NCBI GenBank assembly: GCA_900312665.1
Contig: ONZQ02000009.1
Span: 186,001-250,000 of the forward strand
Origin: Cephalotrichum gorgonifer
Lineage: Eukaryota; Ascomycota; Sordariomycetes; Microascales; Microascaceae
Direction of reading: 5' to 3'
DNA length: 64,000 nt
A program made the position numbers and the translations under genes. Positions 12,489-22,809 of this stretch are shown one piece after another. The stretch's first letter is position 1. Every line of letters starts with the position of its first letter. Under the pieces are notes generated by a model. It was not told the origin of the DNA and searched no databases. It saw only the letters and a list, made by a program, of their open reading frames with translations.

Positions 12489-12654
12489 GATCACCTCCTT
12501 CACAACTCGAGCGATATCATACATCACAGCATATCGCATCTCAGTTAGCTCCCCATTGCCGTATCAGCTCAAGATACAGCGGGAGCAGCACATCACTAAG
12601 AGCACATAAAAACCCACTCTCACCTTTACCACACCACATCATACCCACCTCACC

Positions 12655-13443
12655 ATGGGCCCCAATTTCCCCCGTCGACATCCCCACAACATCCCCCGTC
12701 CCGCCGCAGGCCCGATGCTCCCCCTCAAGAGGTCCCGCCGCCCGTCCCCTTCCTCGCCGGAGACGACCCCGCCGCCGCCCCCGCAGATCTACTCTACTGT
12801 GCGCCCCACCATCGGCTTCGACCTCAACCTCCAGCACCGCCTCCTGGCCCTCGAGCGCCGCGCCGAGCTCGAGCCCGCACACTGCCTTGTCCGCGTCCAG
12901 GGGACCATCGTGCTATCCCGCGTCGCGCTCCCGGAGGCCGTGAGGACGGAGATGGAGGGGATACTGGCGCCCACCGAGATCCTGTTCCTCACGTGGACGG
13001 AGAGGTTCGGGAGGATAGACGTGGCGAGGAGGAGGGGCGGGGACGGCGGGTGGAGGGTCGAGATGTGTCAGGGCCCGCCGACGGGGATCCCGCTCATCAG
13101 GGACAGGGTGGAGTTCACGGTCATGAGGAGGGGCGGAGACGGGAAGGGGGAGGTCGTGGGCGGGAAGGGGGAGATGGATGGGAACATGATGGTTTGGGGA
13201 GGCGGGGCGAGGGAGCGTGGGGAGCTCTTCGTGAGGGTCGTGTCGGGCGGACAGACGCTCGCGGAGCTGGAGGCTCGGGGCCCGGACGGGGAGAAGACGG
13301 ATGAGGAGGAGGAGGAGGAGGAGGCGAGGGCGGAGGAGGCCGCGAGGCAGGCTAGGACAAGGGCGAGAGTCTCGAGCCGGAGGAGGATCGAGACTCCCAG
13401 GACGCCACAGCCACGGCAGGCGACTGTTGGACGGGCTTACTAG
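12655..13443 (+). CDS. Hypothetical protein, 262 residues
   Basis: A single-exon frame from ATG in a CACC-ATGG context to TAG, with strong GC3 codon bias like the other real genes in this window. The N-terminus (1-45) is Pro- and Arg-rich and probably disordered. Residues about 47-185 alternate hydrophobic strand-like segments (PTIGFDLNLQHRLLALERR, LVRVQGTIVLSRVALP, EILFLTWTERFGRIDV, IPLIRDRVEFTVMRR), suggesting one folded domain. After a Gly-rich loop comes ELFVRVVSGGQTLAELEARG, then a poly-Glu stretch (about 218-228) and a basic Arg-rich tail. I do not recognise the family and see no catalytic motif, signal peptide or membrane helix. The acidic-basic C-terminus suggests a nuclear protein, but that is inference. 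Confidence 0.7.
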   Translation: MGPNFPRRHPHNIPRPAAGPMLPLKRSRRPSPSSPETTPPPPPQIYSTVRPTIGFDLNLQHRLLALERRAELEPAHCLVRVQGTIVLSRVALPEAVRTEMEGILAPTEILFLTWTERFGRIDVARRRGGDGGWRVEMCQGPPTGIPLIRDRVEFTVMRRGGDGKGEVVGGKGEMDGNMMVWGGGARERGELFVRVVSGGQTLAELEARGPDGEKTDEEEEEEEARAEEAARQARTRARVSSRRRIETPRTPQPRQATVGRAY

Positions 13444-14577
13444 ATTGGGGGTGAGGGGAGCGGGCTGGGACATGGAATGTAATACGTATGGGGTGGGGTG
13501 TGGACAGCTTGGCTTTCTTTCTTCTTTTTTTTTTTTCTCTTCTTTTTCTTCTGTGGCAGTTGGAGTCTGGGGTCTGTCTGGAGTTCGGTAATTCGAAGGA
13601 GGGAGGAGAAAAAGTTGGACATGGCCGGATCCGGTAACGGTCGTGTTTGTCTTTGGGATGGAATGCGACTGACAATCCGTCTGCTTCGTTCTGCTGGGCG
13701 GAACTTTCATTTTTTGTTACAGGTACTCTTTTTGGAGGTTGGTTGGTTTGGATAGATAACAAGTTTGCAGCGTGGTTTCCTCCTGTTGTTTCTGTCCCCG
13801 CATTATTATATCATGGTTCAAGTCGTGAGAATGATGTATACATGCTTTGGGCACCTCAGTCTGATACAACCACATGATCCAATAATGGATGGGACGTGAC
13901 AACATCCATTTACGGATGGTGAGGTTCCGTGACACACCTTTTATCTTTGCTGTCTTAGCGCGATCACGACAATGACAGCGGCATGAGGTATGTATGCCCT
14001 CGCTCTCGCTTTCGCTTCACTTTCATATTCGCTTCGCCTTCGGATACGGGATACACGTATGGATGCGGCGGATATGTATTAATATTTCTCGTATACGTAT
14101 ACGAGTGCTAGCGGTATGCCACGTACCACTATACAGGGGTTATTCCCCCACCCGAGCTGCCCTATCCCAAGTCCCGTTAGCGCCAATCCTTAGCGCCACC
14201 TCCTGCTCACTCAAGCTGTCCGTTCCCGACTGCCAGCGTCATGTTCACGGTGACGTCGCCTCTAGATCGCCGACTCCATCCTTCCCCACGAACAATCTTA
14301 TTTCCACTAGTCAGGAACTCCCCCCCCCCGGCGCGGACCAGCATACCTCCCTGACCTTCCGACACGTCCGAACATGCCACGGGGCTAACTCTCACACATA
14401 CAACACATCTACACACCTGACTTTGTGTTCCCCGCCACCTTCTCTCCGCCTAGCTCTGCCCATGCGTTTCGAACATCGTCAGCGAGACGTGAGACTCTCG
14501 CCGCATGCCGGCATCCCGCACAGCTAGGCTGCCCGCTCCGGCCCCCTAATTACTCCACCCCCCGTCCTCGTTTCACC
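13444..14577. other. Intergenic, 1.1 kb
   Basis: No gene is supported. It contains a T-rich tract near 13517-13550 just after the preceding gene (likely 3' UTR or terminator region), a perfect 18-bp palindrome at 14088-14105, and pyrimidine-rich DNA just before the ATG at 14578 that is probably the promoter and 5' UTR of the SMP-domain gene. Confidence 0.5.
14088..14105. repeat. Perfect 18-bp palindrome
   Basis: CTCGTATACGTATACGAG is identical on both strands. It lies about 470 bp upstream of the SMP-domain gene and includes the TCGTA/TACGA core of the octamer that recurs through the window. It could be a dimeric factor site or a hairpin. Confidence 0.85.
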
Positions 14578-17500
14578 ATGAGCTGGACCGCCTTCCTCTT
14601 CGTCTACATCCTCGGCGGCCTGACCTTCCTACCCATCTCCCTCGCTGCCGCCGTCGCCTACCTCTACCTAACCCTCCCCCACCGCCACCACCCACCGACG
14701 AAACGAGACGGCACCAAGAACGACAGCGAAGTCGAGGGAGAGAGCGAGAGCGATATAGTGCAGCCGGGCGACGACGTGGCCCCCCTGCGTCAGGAGCAAG
14801 ATGCGGACAAGAGGCGGAAGGACGAGGGCAAGCTCCGCCCCGCGGCCGAGACGGACGTCGCGGCGGGCTACTTCGCCGTGTGTAGGGAGTATACCCCGAT
14901 GGGCATCAACGCGAAGCCGATAGAGCGGACGACGCCCGTGGGGTCCGCCACCGTTGCCGCCCCGAGCCAGAGCGTGTATCAGGCCATGTACCGGAGCATA
15001 TTCGACAGGAAGTCCAGCGCCAGCCCGATAGACAATGGCGGCATGAGCCAGCGCCCGAAGAGGGCCGGCAACGTATTTTATGTCGTGCTAAGGTATGTGT
15101 CAGCTATTGACATTGACATTCCCCAGACGATGCGTATATATACATATATATATGATACGAGTGATGGTCGGTGGTGGGGAAATTTGGCAGCTAACCTGAG
15201 ACATCAACATCAGACACGGACACCTCATGCTCTTCGACGATGACGAACAGCTCGAAGTCAGACACGTCGTCTCGCTCGCCCACCACGACGTCAGCATATA
15301 CTCGGGAGGCGACGTCACCCCAGAAGGCGAGCTATACATCAAGAGGAACGCGATCTGCCTGTCGAGGAACGATGCCGGCGAGACCGCCCCCGATAGCGGG
15401 TCCTCGAAGCCGTTCTACCTGTTTTCCGAGAACTGCTCCGCGAAGGAGGACTTCTACTTCGCCCTACTCCGGAATCGGGAGCAGGCCCTGGGCGCGGACA
15501 AGGAGGTCCCGGAGCCGCTCCACTTCGATGTCCAGGACATCATATCTCTCGTGCACAGGCTCCACTCGAGCGAGGAACAACTCCACACAAGATGGCTGAA
15601 CGCCTTCATCGGAAGGGTGTTCCTATCCGTCTACAAGACCCGTGACCTGGAGAAGATTATCCGGGAGAAGCTCACGAAGAAGATCTCGAGGGTGAAGCGC
15701 CCGTCTTTCCTGTCTCACATCATTATAAGAGACATACACCCGGGAAACTCGGCCCCCTTTATCTTCAACCCCCGGCTCAAGGAACTAAACGTTGACGGCG
15801 AGTGCGTCGTCGAGGCGGACATCCGGTATACGGGCAACTTCCGCATAGAGGTCGCCACGACGGCCAGGATCGACCTCGGCGCCCGCTTCAAGGTCCGGGA
15901 GGTCGACCTCGTCCTCTCCGTCGCCGTCCGGAAGATCGAGGGCCACGGCCTCTTCAAGCTCAAGGCGCCGCCGAGCAACCGCTTCTGGTTCTCGTTCCAG
16001 ACGATGCCCAAGATGGAGATGAGCGTCGAGCCCATCGTCAGCTCGCGGCAGATCACCTACACCATGATCATCCGGCAGATCGAGAACCGCATCAAGGAGG
16101 TCGTCGCCGAGAGCATCGTGCTGCCCTACTGGGACGACACCCCCTTCGTCGACACCGAGAAGAAGAAGTGGAGGGGCGGCATCTGGGCGGCTGATAACGA
16201 GGCGCCGACGCAGCCCCCTTCTCCCGAGGTGATTGTCGCGCCTACGCCCAGCGGTGAGTCGAGCGACCGCCCGGAGACGCTTGACCTGTCGGACTCCAAG
16301 GAGACGCCGCATCTGGAGAAGAGCTATACCGACCCCATGGCGGGGAGGAGTCCCACCGCCGGCATCTTTGGCCGGAAGCTGTCGGCGAGGACGGCAGGCG
16401 AGAATAGTAGCGCCAGGGCGTCCTCGACTAGCTTGGAGGTGGCCTCTTCGAGCCCGTGGCCCGTGCCCTCGCGCAGCAGCCCAAACGTGGGCGTCGTGCA
16501 TGATTCCGCCAAGGGGGAGGCGGTAGCGGCGGCCACGGGGCCGAAGGAGATCCTCACCTCCCCGGCCGTCGCAACGCTGTCCGCCGTGGCGGGCTCGCCG
16601 CCGAAGTCGAACTCGCCTCTTGCTTCGCCCGCGAGGTCCTCTCCGATAGCCACAGCCTTGGGCGGCGGCTCGACGACCCACGAGCGTGGTGGCGCCGAGA
16701 ACTCGAGGGAGTCGGCGACGGTGGACGACGGCACGGCAGGCGGCACGCCCACGACAGCATCTGCGGGGAACGTAAACCGGCGGAACACGACGTCGTCCGT
16801 CGACTCGGTCGACAGTACGGCCTCGACCGCCAACGGCATGGCCGCGTCCCTACAAAGCCAGGCGGGCTCGATATCCAGGGGCTTCTTCCGGCGCGAGGAT
16901 ACGAGCGGGTCCACCTCGTCAGCCAATACGGCGGCGTCGTCCTCGAACGGTGGGGGCGGAGGCGGAAGCCAGAAGGGCATCACGCTCGCGGCGGTGGGCA
17001 ACGCGGCGATCCAGGCGAGGCAGTGGGGTCTCAACGCCCTCCAGCGGCACCGAGAGTCCAAGAATAACGAGCAGGGTCTTAAGAGGGGCCCGTCGGTGTC
17101 GGACCGTCCAGACAGGAACCACGGCGTGGACCTGAGTCTTCCCATGGGGAGGGGCAGGCCGCTGCCGCCTCCGGGTACGCCACTTCCGCCTCCCGAGAGG
17201 CCGTCGACGAAGATCACGCCGAGGAAGCCGCTGCCGCCGATGGAGCGGTGGGGTCCACCACCGGGACACGCCGAGAATGGGAATGCGAGGGAGGGGGGTG
17301 GCGGTGAGGGGGAGAGGGTGGAGGAGGTGAAGAGGAGGACCGTGCCGCTATCGCCTCTTCCGAGACGGGGGGTGAGGGGGCACGTGGAGGGGGAGGGCGA
17401 GGGAGGTGAGAATATGCTGGTCGTCGCGGCGCCGGTGGACTCAGAGCCCGCGTCGCCTTCTGTGGAGGTAGTTTCGGGGGATAGGCTAGAGGAGGACGCG

Positions 17501-17785
17501 GAGGAAGAGGGAGAGGGGGAGAGGGGGGAGTCTCCCGCCCTAAGCCGGCCCAAGGAAAAAAGCGAGGACCAGGAGAGCCAGGGAGGGTCCGGGTCCGGGT
17601 CTGGGACCGGGGATACTACCACGCCGGTTGAGCAAGAGGACGACGATGGGTACGCGGGGTGGATGGACGACGGCGTCTTCGAGGATGACGCAGACGCAGA
17701 CGGGGACGGGGACGGGGACGGGGACGGGGACGGGGACGGGGACGGGGAGACAGCCGGGGCGGGCGACTCCTCGAAGAGTACCTGA
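14578..17785 (+). CDS. SMP-domain lipid-transfer protein, Nvj2/TEX2-like
   Basis: Exons 14578-15092 and 15214-17785 give 1028 residues; the 121-nt intron has donor GTATGT, a CTAAC branch site and a CAG acceptor. A membrane helix lies near the N-terminus (residues about 5-32, AFLFVYILGGLTFLPISLAA). A PH-like region (about 160-270, VFYVVLRHGHLMLFDD and the following strands) precedes the SMP domain at about 285-495 (WLNAFIGRVFLSVYKT, RVKRPSFLSHIIIRDIHPG, FRIEVATTARIDLGARFKV, ending near LPYWDDTPFVDTE). This order matches yeast Nvj2, an ER tether that moves lipid at ER-vacuole and ER-Golgi contacts. The C-terminal half is long, low in complexity, Ser/Pro-rich and then acidic, ending in an Asp-Gly repeat. 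It is much longer than the SMP part needs and probably disordered. Confidence 0.9.
17702..17748 (+). repeat. GGGGAC hexanucleotide repeat in coding DNA
   Basis: Seven full GGGGAC units and a partial one encode alternating Gly and Asp near the C-terminus of the SMP-domain protein. Because the unit is six bases, length changes keep the reading frame, so the acidic tail can vary in length between strains. Confidence 0.9.
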
Positions 17786-18327
17786 ACGGAGGCGCGATTC
17801 AGGTGTGGGGATAATCCAGGCCGACGCGGGAAGCACAGCTTGCGGCTTAACCTCTATGAGGACGGGGTTTAGTTACTCGTAGGCTTATTTATACCCGGGT
17901 CACCCAAGATGAGAAAGGAGAAATAGAAGAGAAGAAATGCTCGCTACACTTACTCATACTCATACACATACACACACACACAACTCGCAACAAGAGTTCA
18001 TGAGCCCGGTTGGACCGAAAAGGCGTCTAAGCCCCAAGGGGGTGGAGAAGCACGAGAGAATACTTGAAAAATATCTATTTTGTAATTTGTAATTTCCCCC
18101 CAAGTACGCCTGGCGGAAGCTGTTAGACTGGTTCCTCTTCCCCAACACTCACACACAATCCCTAATCCCTATACCTGACCTATTCCTTATTCGTCGCGTC
18201 GTTTACGTTTGCTATGACACGAAAGAAAGAAAACAAAAAAGAAGGAGGCAGAAAGACTGGTTGCCTCCACCGTAAGGTCCCGATGCCTATACGAGAGACA
18301 CGCCCAGAAAACAGGACCGGAGCAAAT
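17786..18327. other. Intergenic between convergent genes
   Basis: This is the space between the 3' ends of the SMP-domain gene (+) and ATG3 (-). It holds CA-rich repeats near 17965-17985 and probably the 3' UTRs. No gene is seen. A TACTCGTA octamer lies at 17874-17881. Confidence 0.5.
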
Positions 18328-19647
18328 TTAGAGGCTCATAGTAGAGTCGATCTCGATCCCGGGCGTGACGCTCGCCATGAACTATCCCGAATATGTTAGT
18401 CAACCAACCGCCAACAAGATAACTCCTAAGCCAAGGGAGAAGGGGCGGTATATGAGAGCGAACATCTCCCACAAAGGTACATAGATCCCTTGGGGGAAAA
18501 AAACGTAGAGACGGGGAACAAACGGCGACATACCTTCAGGAACACCACGAGATACTGGTCCACCCTGATCGCCACCTCCTGCTGCTCGTCAATCTCGGTC
18601 TGCTGCACCTCCTCCCACTCGTCCCCCTTATCCTTATCCTTCTCCGCCGCCGCCGCAGCCTCCTCCGCGCCCCTGACGTCCAGCCTCTCCATCTCCTCCG
18701 CCACGTCGTCGGCGCCAGCGTCCCCGCGCATCTTCTCCCGCTTGATGCGGAGCGCGGCGTCGGCGCGGTCGAGGAGCGTCTTCATGACGGAGGCGTGCTT
18801 GCACGGGTGGACCGACGCCATCTTGAGGTTGTGGGCGAAGAAAGGGAAGTCCTCGAGCGTGACGGTCTTGTCCTTGTAGTCGCCGACGATGTCGTCCATG
18901 GTCAGGTTGGGCGGCAGGGGCTGGCCGTTGGGGAGGTAGCCCGAGAGGTAGAGGCGTGGGGTGCGGTAGTAGGGGGAGTACATTATGTAGACGTTGTAGG
19001 ACCTGCGGCCGCTGTTTTTGGGGTACCCCCTGTCAGTACCGTGCTTGTCTGTTTGGGGAAGGGGGGGTTTGCTTCTCTCTCTTTTTTTTATTAAACACTG
19101 GAGAGGGTACATACCTGCTCTTGCTCCCGGTACCGGTATCCTTGATTATGGCGTCGTCGTCCTCCTCGTCCTCCATATCCGGGATCTCATCGTCCTCGAC
19201 GACTTGCCCCTCGCCCACGTTCCCCGCCTCATCTACCGTCCTGATCTCCCTCGCCTTCAACGGCTGGGAGCTAGCCAGCCCGCCCGTCCTCAGCCACCCG
19301 TCATCGTCCGCGTCGCCCCCGCCCCTGGCGCCGAAGTCCTCGCCGTCCCCGACGACGGCCTGCTCCCTCCCGGCGTCGCCGGCGAAGTCGTCGTCGAGCC
19401 TCCGGTAGCAGGGGACGTTGCGCGTGACGAGGTACTGCTTCCCCGGGGGGAGGTAGTCGACGCGGCGCGAGGGGTCGTCGGCCTCGGCCCAGGACCACGT
19501 GCGGAACTTGTAGACGAGGTAGTCGCCCGCCTGCTCGAACTCCTCGGGCGTGATCTCGCCCGTCTTGCGGAAGGTGGAGGTCGTGGTGACGGGCGCGTAG
19601 CGGTCGCGGAGAGTGTTGACGGTTGAGTAGATGAAGTTGACCGCCAT
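18328..19647 (-). CDS. ATG3: Autophagy E2-like conjugating enzyme Atg3
   Basis: Three exons (19115-19647, 18534-19011, 18328-18381) give 354 residues. Atg3 transfers Atg8 from the E1-like Atg7 to phosphatidylethanolamine on autophagic membranes. The N-terminus begins MAVNFIYSTVNTLRDRYAPV and continues with conserved FRKTGEITPEEFEQAGDYLV. An acidic flexible region follows (about 95-170), then the E2 fold with YIMYSPYYRTPRLYLSGY, the catalytic Cys in MASVHPCKHASVM (about residue 248) and VDQYLVVFLK. A WEEV sequence in the insertion before VDQYL fits an Atg8-interacting motif. The last exon is only 54 nt and supplies the conserved FMASVTPGIEIDSTMSL ending; stopping at the second exon would lose it. 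The intron 1 acceptor is ambiguous by nine bases (19011 or 19002), both in frame. Confidence 0.95.
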
Positions 19648-20020
19648 GATGACGTCGCGGTAGAGGGGGGCTATCCTCTCTTTCTCTCTCCGTGTATGTG
19701 TGTGTCACTCGCTATCACTCGCGGTGTTTGTGTGTGTGCGCGCGTTGCTTCCTTTGCGCTTCTTGGACTATTCGTGGATGTCTCGGTTGCTTGCGTCGTA
19801 CGCGCGTTTACGGTTCGTGGGGATCGCTGGGATCGCTGTTTGAAGTCTACTGTAGATATCCTTCTATGTCCCGAAATAGCAGCTTTTCTGATTGTCGAGA
19901 TGGATAAAGGTAAAAAGAGGCGAAACGGGCGGTTCCTTTGTCTCTAGGCTGCCGCGTTGGGAAGTTGGGACACACGATGACGTCTCGTGCCGGCGATGGG
20001 TGGGTGACGAAAAGATAAGG

Positions 20021-20040
20021 GTAGGTAGGTAGGTAGGTAG
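20021..20040. repeat. GTAG tetranucleotide repeat
   Basis: Five perfect GTAG units in non-coding DNA, about 370 bp upstream of the ATG3 start codon. Confidence 0.9.
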
Positions 20041-22200
20041 ATAATCATAGGTGACGCCAGGCAGGAGTCTGGCTTGGGCGGGGTATGGGAGCAGCATTAA
20101 GCAGCACCATAATGGAAGCAGGTGGGGGGTGTGTCACCTGGATGGCGGGGTGGCGGGGCGGCGGGCTGGTCAGGTGCCATTGGCTGGAATAGCTCCAGTG
20201 GGCTCAGGTTGTGCTATTATGTCCAATCAAGTTCGTGTGGTTTCACACGACCATGGCTCCGCCGGAGTGGGGTAACCTGCTCGGCGTTCGGATCCGCGTC
20301 GATGGGTTAGAGTGGGTCCCAGCCGGGCCATGATATCCAAATCCCGACTGTTCCCACCACCCCGGTACAGAAGCGAGGATTAGTGGTATGAATAGCAGCC
20401 GCTTGTGTATGAGCAATGAATTAATTTCCAGGTAATCTAGGGTCGAGAACACCATTCTAAGCTGCTTATTATTAGCCGCTGAAACTGGATATCGCAGTGA
20501 ACAAGGCTGATTTGTCCCGCCGCTCCTCGCCCTGATATGTGCATCTCAACTCCTAACATCAGTTGACCGGACTCGACCGGCTACTTCCTTGTTTATCTTC
20601 ACCTCCCCCGTTCTATGTTTCTTACGTCCGGCACTGTCCTGCAAGCTCCCACGAGGCGTCGGCCAAACATAAAACGGTCATGTTAAAACCATAGTTGGTA
20701 TTACGTGAGGGGTTCAAAGTAAACACGAGTTAATATATTCTGACCCCAAACAGATAAAGACTAACCTAGCAAGGCGGGACTGTGTCACCCGGATTTACTC
20801 CCACGCCCAATATCGCAGTTCTAATGTGCCCAAATCAACTAGCGCCAACGACTATAGCCTCCCACCCTTTCCCACGAACTCCGAATTTCCCAAAGCAAAA
20901 TGTTTCCGCCGCCCCGTTAGTGTTGGTATTCCCCGTGATCCCAATGCGCACAGATTTTTTTTTTTTCCTTATTTTTCATTTTCCAGCTCACCTCCCTCCC
21001 AAACACACACACATACACATACACCCATGGCTATTGTCGAATCATCGTCACTCGACGGGGGCAACGGGCCGCCTGATCATCTGTTCTAGGGCCGGTATAA
21101 GCGGCCTCTGCGGCGTACATGCGCCTGGAGAGTAGGGAGTCGTCAGCTTCTTTGCCCTCCCATTGTAGAGTTGTTATGGGCAGGGGAACAGAAGGGGGGG
21201 TGGGGAGGGAGGGAAGGGGAAAGAAGAGGGCAGGAATCTATACCGCAGGACCTGGCCTCCCAGTACTCGAAGAAGACGACGTTGGGACGACACTTCTTGT
21301 GCGTGCGTTGGTAGACGGAACACCACCTGTGAACAATGTACCTGAAGTGTCCGCACCGTAGTTGTCTCTGCGCGGAACGAGAAATATAACGAGTGAGCAC
21401 GTCTCTCCCCATACATACCCGTGATATCGAGCTCCGAGCGGGAACCGGGTCGGGAAATCTTGAGGCTTACCTCGATATAATCGCACATGATCGGCTAGAG
21501 AAATATTTCTTGGCTGAAGGCGTGCGTCGTCGGAAGTGTGGGCAGCCAGCTGCTCAAATGCACCGCGTCTCTCGTTTCGGCTCTTGCTCTGTTGTCTGTG
21601 TGCTCCGTCTTTTCTTCCCTTTTCCTGCTTCTTGTCTCCACGGCAAAGGGAGCCCGTGATGTATCAAATCCGCCGTCAACGGTTGGTTGGTTCGTAGCTC
21701 CAGTTCCGAGAAAGTTCACGCGTTGTGTAGCCCCGATTTTCGTCGATTCGAAGATTGTCCAAGGGAGGGATGTGATTGTGACTGTGATTATGCCGGGGAA
21801 ACGAAAAGGCGCAAAAGGTGCATCAAAAGGAAGGAGTACGGAGTACGTACTACGTATATAGTCGCACCAGAGCCCCGGGTTCGAGCAGAAGGGGGGGTAG
21901 CAATGGAGATATACGAGCAGACTAGCTTCCGGGTGTGTGGGCCCCATTCCACTCTATCTTCCCAGGCACCGCGACCCAAGGTGTTGGGCGGGCGGGGACA
22001 AAAGAAAAGCTGGGACCGCGAGGGAGGGTGCGTGCGTGTGTGTGAGGGTGTGGGATTAGGGAGTTATCTGGGATTTGCCTACATTGTTTCCTCACAAAGT
22101 ACCTCTCTTTTTCTTTTCTAGTGTAGGTTGCCACCTGGAGGAGCGTCTCCGTGGTCTCTACGGGGTACTCTTACTCTTCAAGAATACCACTCGTTGACCT

Positions 22201-22220
22201 NNNNNNNNNNNNNNNNNNNN
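22201..22220. other. Assembly gap (20 N)
   Basis: Twenty undetermined bases. A run of exactly this length is more likely a placeholder than a measured size, so the true distance between the flanks is unknown. Sequence just after it includes a long G homopolymer (about 22485-22498), a typical difficult region. Confidence 0.98.
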
Positions 22221-22764
22221 CGCCCCTCCCGATCCACTCCAGTACTCCTACAGGCAAGCATGCATGTGTGTGCAAGTACTCATATAATGCGGAGGATGCG
22301 GCCGCTATACCTCTAGAGTTACACGGCGGCAAAACGGTAACGCGACGTCAGCCAAGGCCCAAGCATCCCGCGGGCCCGAACGCACCGCCAGAGAAAGCCC
22401 ACCGAAACAGCAGACACCCGGTCCCAGCAGGCCGGGCAAAGCTAGTGGGATGTGCACCCAGGGACGTGGTACACCTCCCAGAACGGGGGGGGGGGGGGCG
22501 GAGAGAGGGATAGAGGGCCCTCGAAACAATGGAGGGCCAAACGCAAGCGTCCAAAGCCTGTAAGTGCTCTCCAAGTTGTTGCTCTTCTGGGACAGTTCAT
22601 GCCCATTCAGTGTCTCACGTCTCTTTCCACGTCGAGCCACAAGTAGGGAAACACGGCGGCACACACCGAGTTCAGATGATCCATACACTGACGCGCAGAA
22701 GCCTACTGCTCCTCCGCCCCCCTCCCCTTAGGACCAGCTGCAGGCTCTTGCCAATACCTGCGTG

Positions 22765-22809
22765 AAAAAAGGTCCCCCCGGCTCCAAAGATTCAGCCGGG
22801 CTTTTTTTT
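22765..22809. terminator. Hairpin with A and T flanks, terminator-like
   Basis: CCCGGCT (22777-22783) pairs with AGCCGGG (22794-22800) across a 10-nt loop. It is preceded by six A and followed by C and eight T. In bacteria this would be read as an intrinsic terminator; in a fungal nucleus a T run of this length can stop RNA polymerase III. No tRNA or other Pol III gene is recognisable next to it, so the role is unknown. Confidence 0.4.

Larger units (their letters stand above)
8186..12654. other. Gene-poor tract, 4.5 kb, rich in TACTCGTA motifs
   Basis: No gene is supported. Frames of 60-167 codons occur on both strands, but they overlap, start mostly at non-ATG codons and have no recognisable domain. 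What stands out is a cluster of seven exact TACTCGTA/TACGAGTA octamers (9102, 9473, 9704, 10607, 11362, 11756, 11945), an inverted repeat at 9996-10020, purine-rich stretches (10880-10950, 11525-11720) and a triple 7-bp repeat of ATGAGCC near 12248-12268. Confidence 0.5.

Noticed and set aside
15785..17622. Long minus-strand frames (298 and 432 codons) opposite the SMP-domain gene
   Set aside because: They are shadows of a GC3-biased plus-strand gene with a recognisable domain order.
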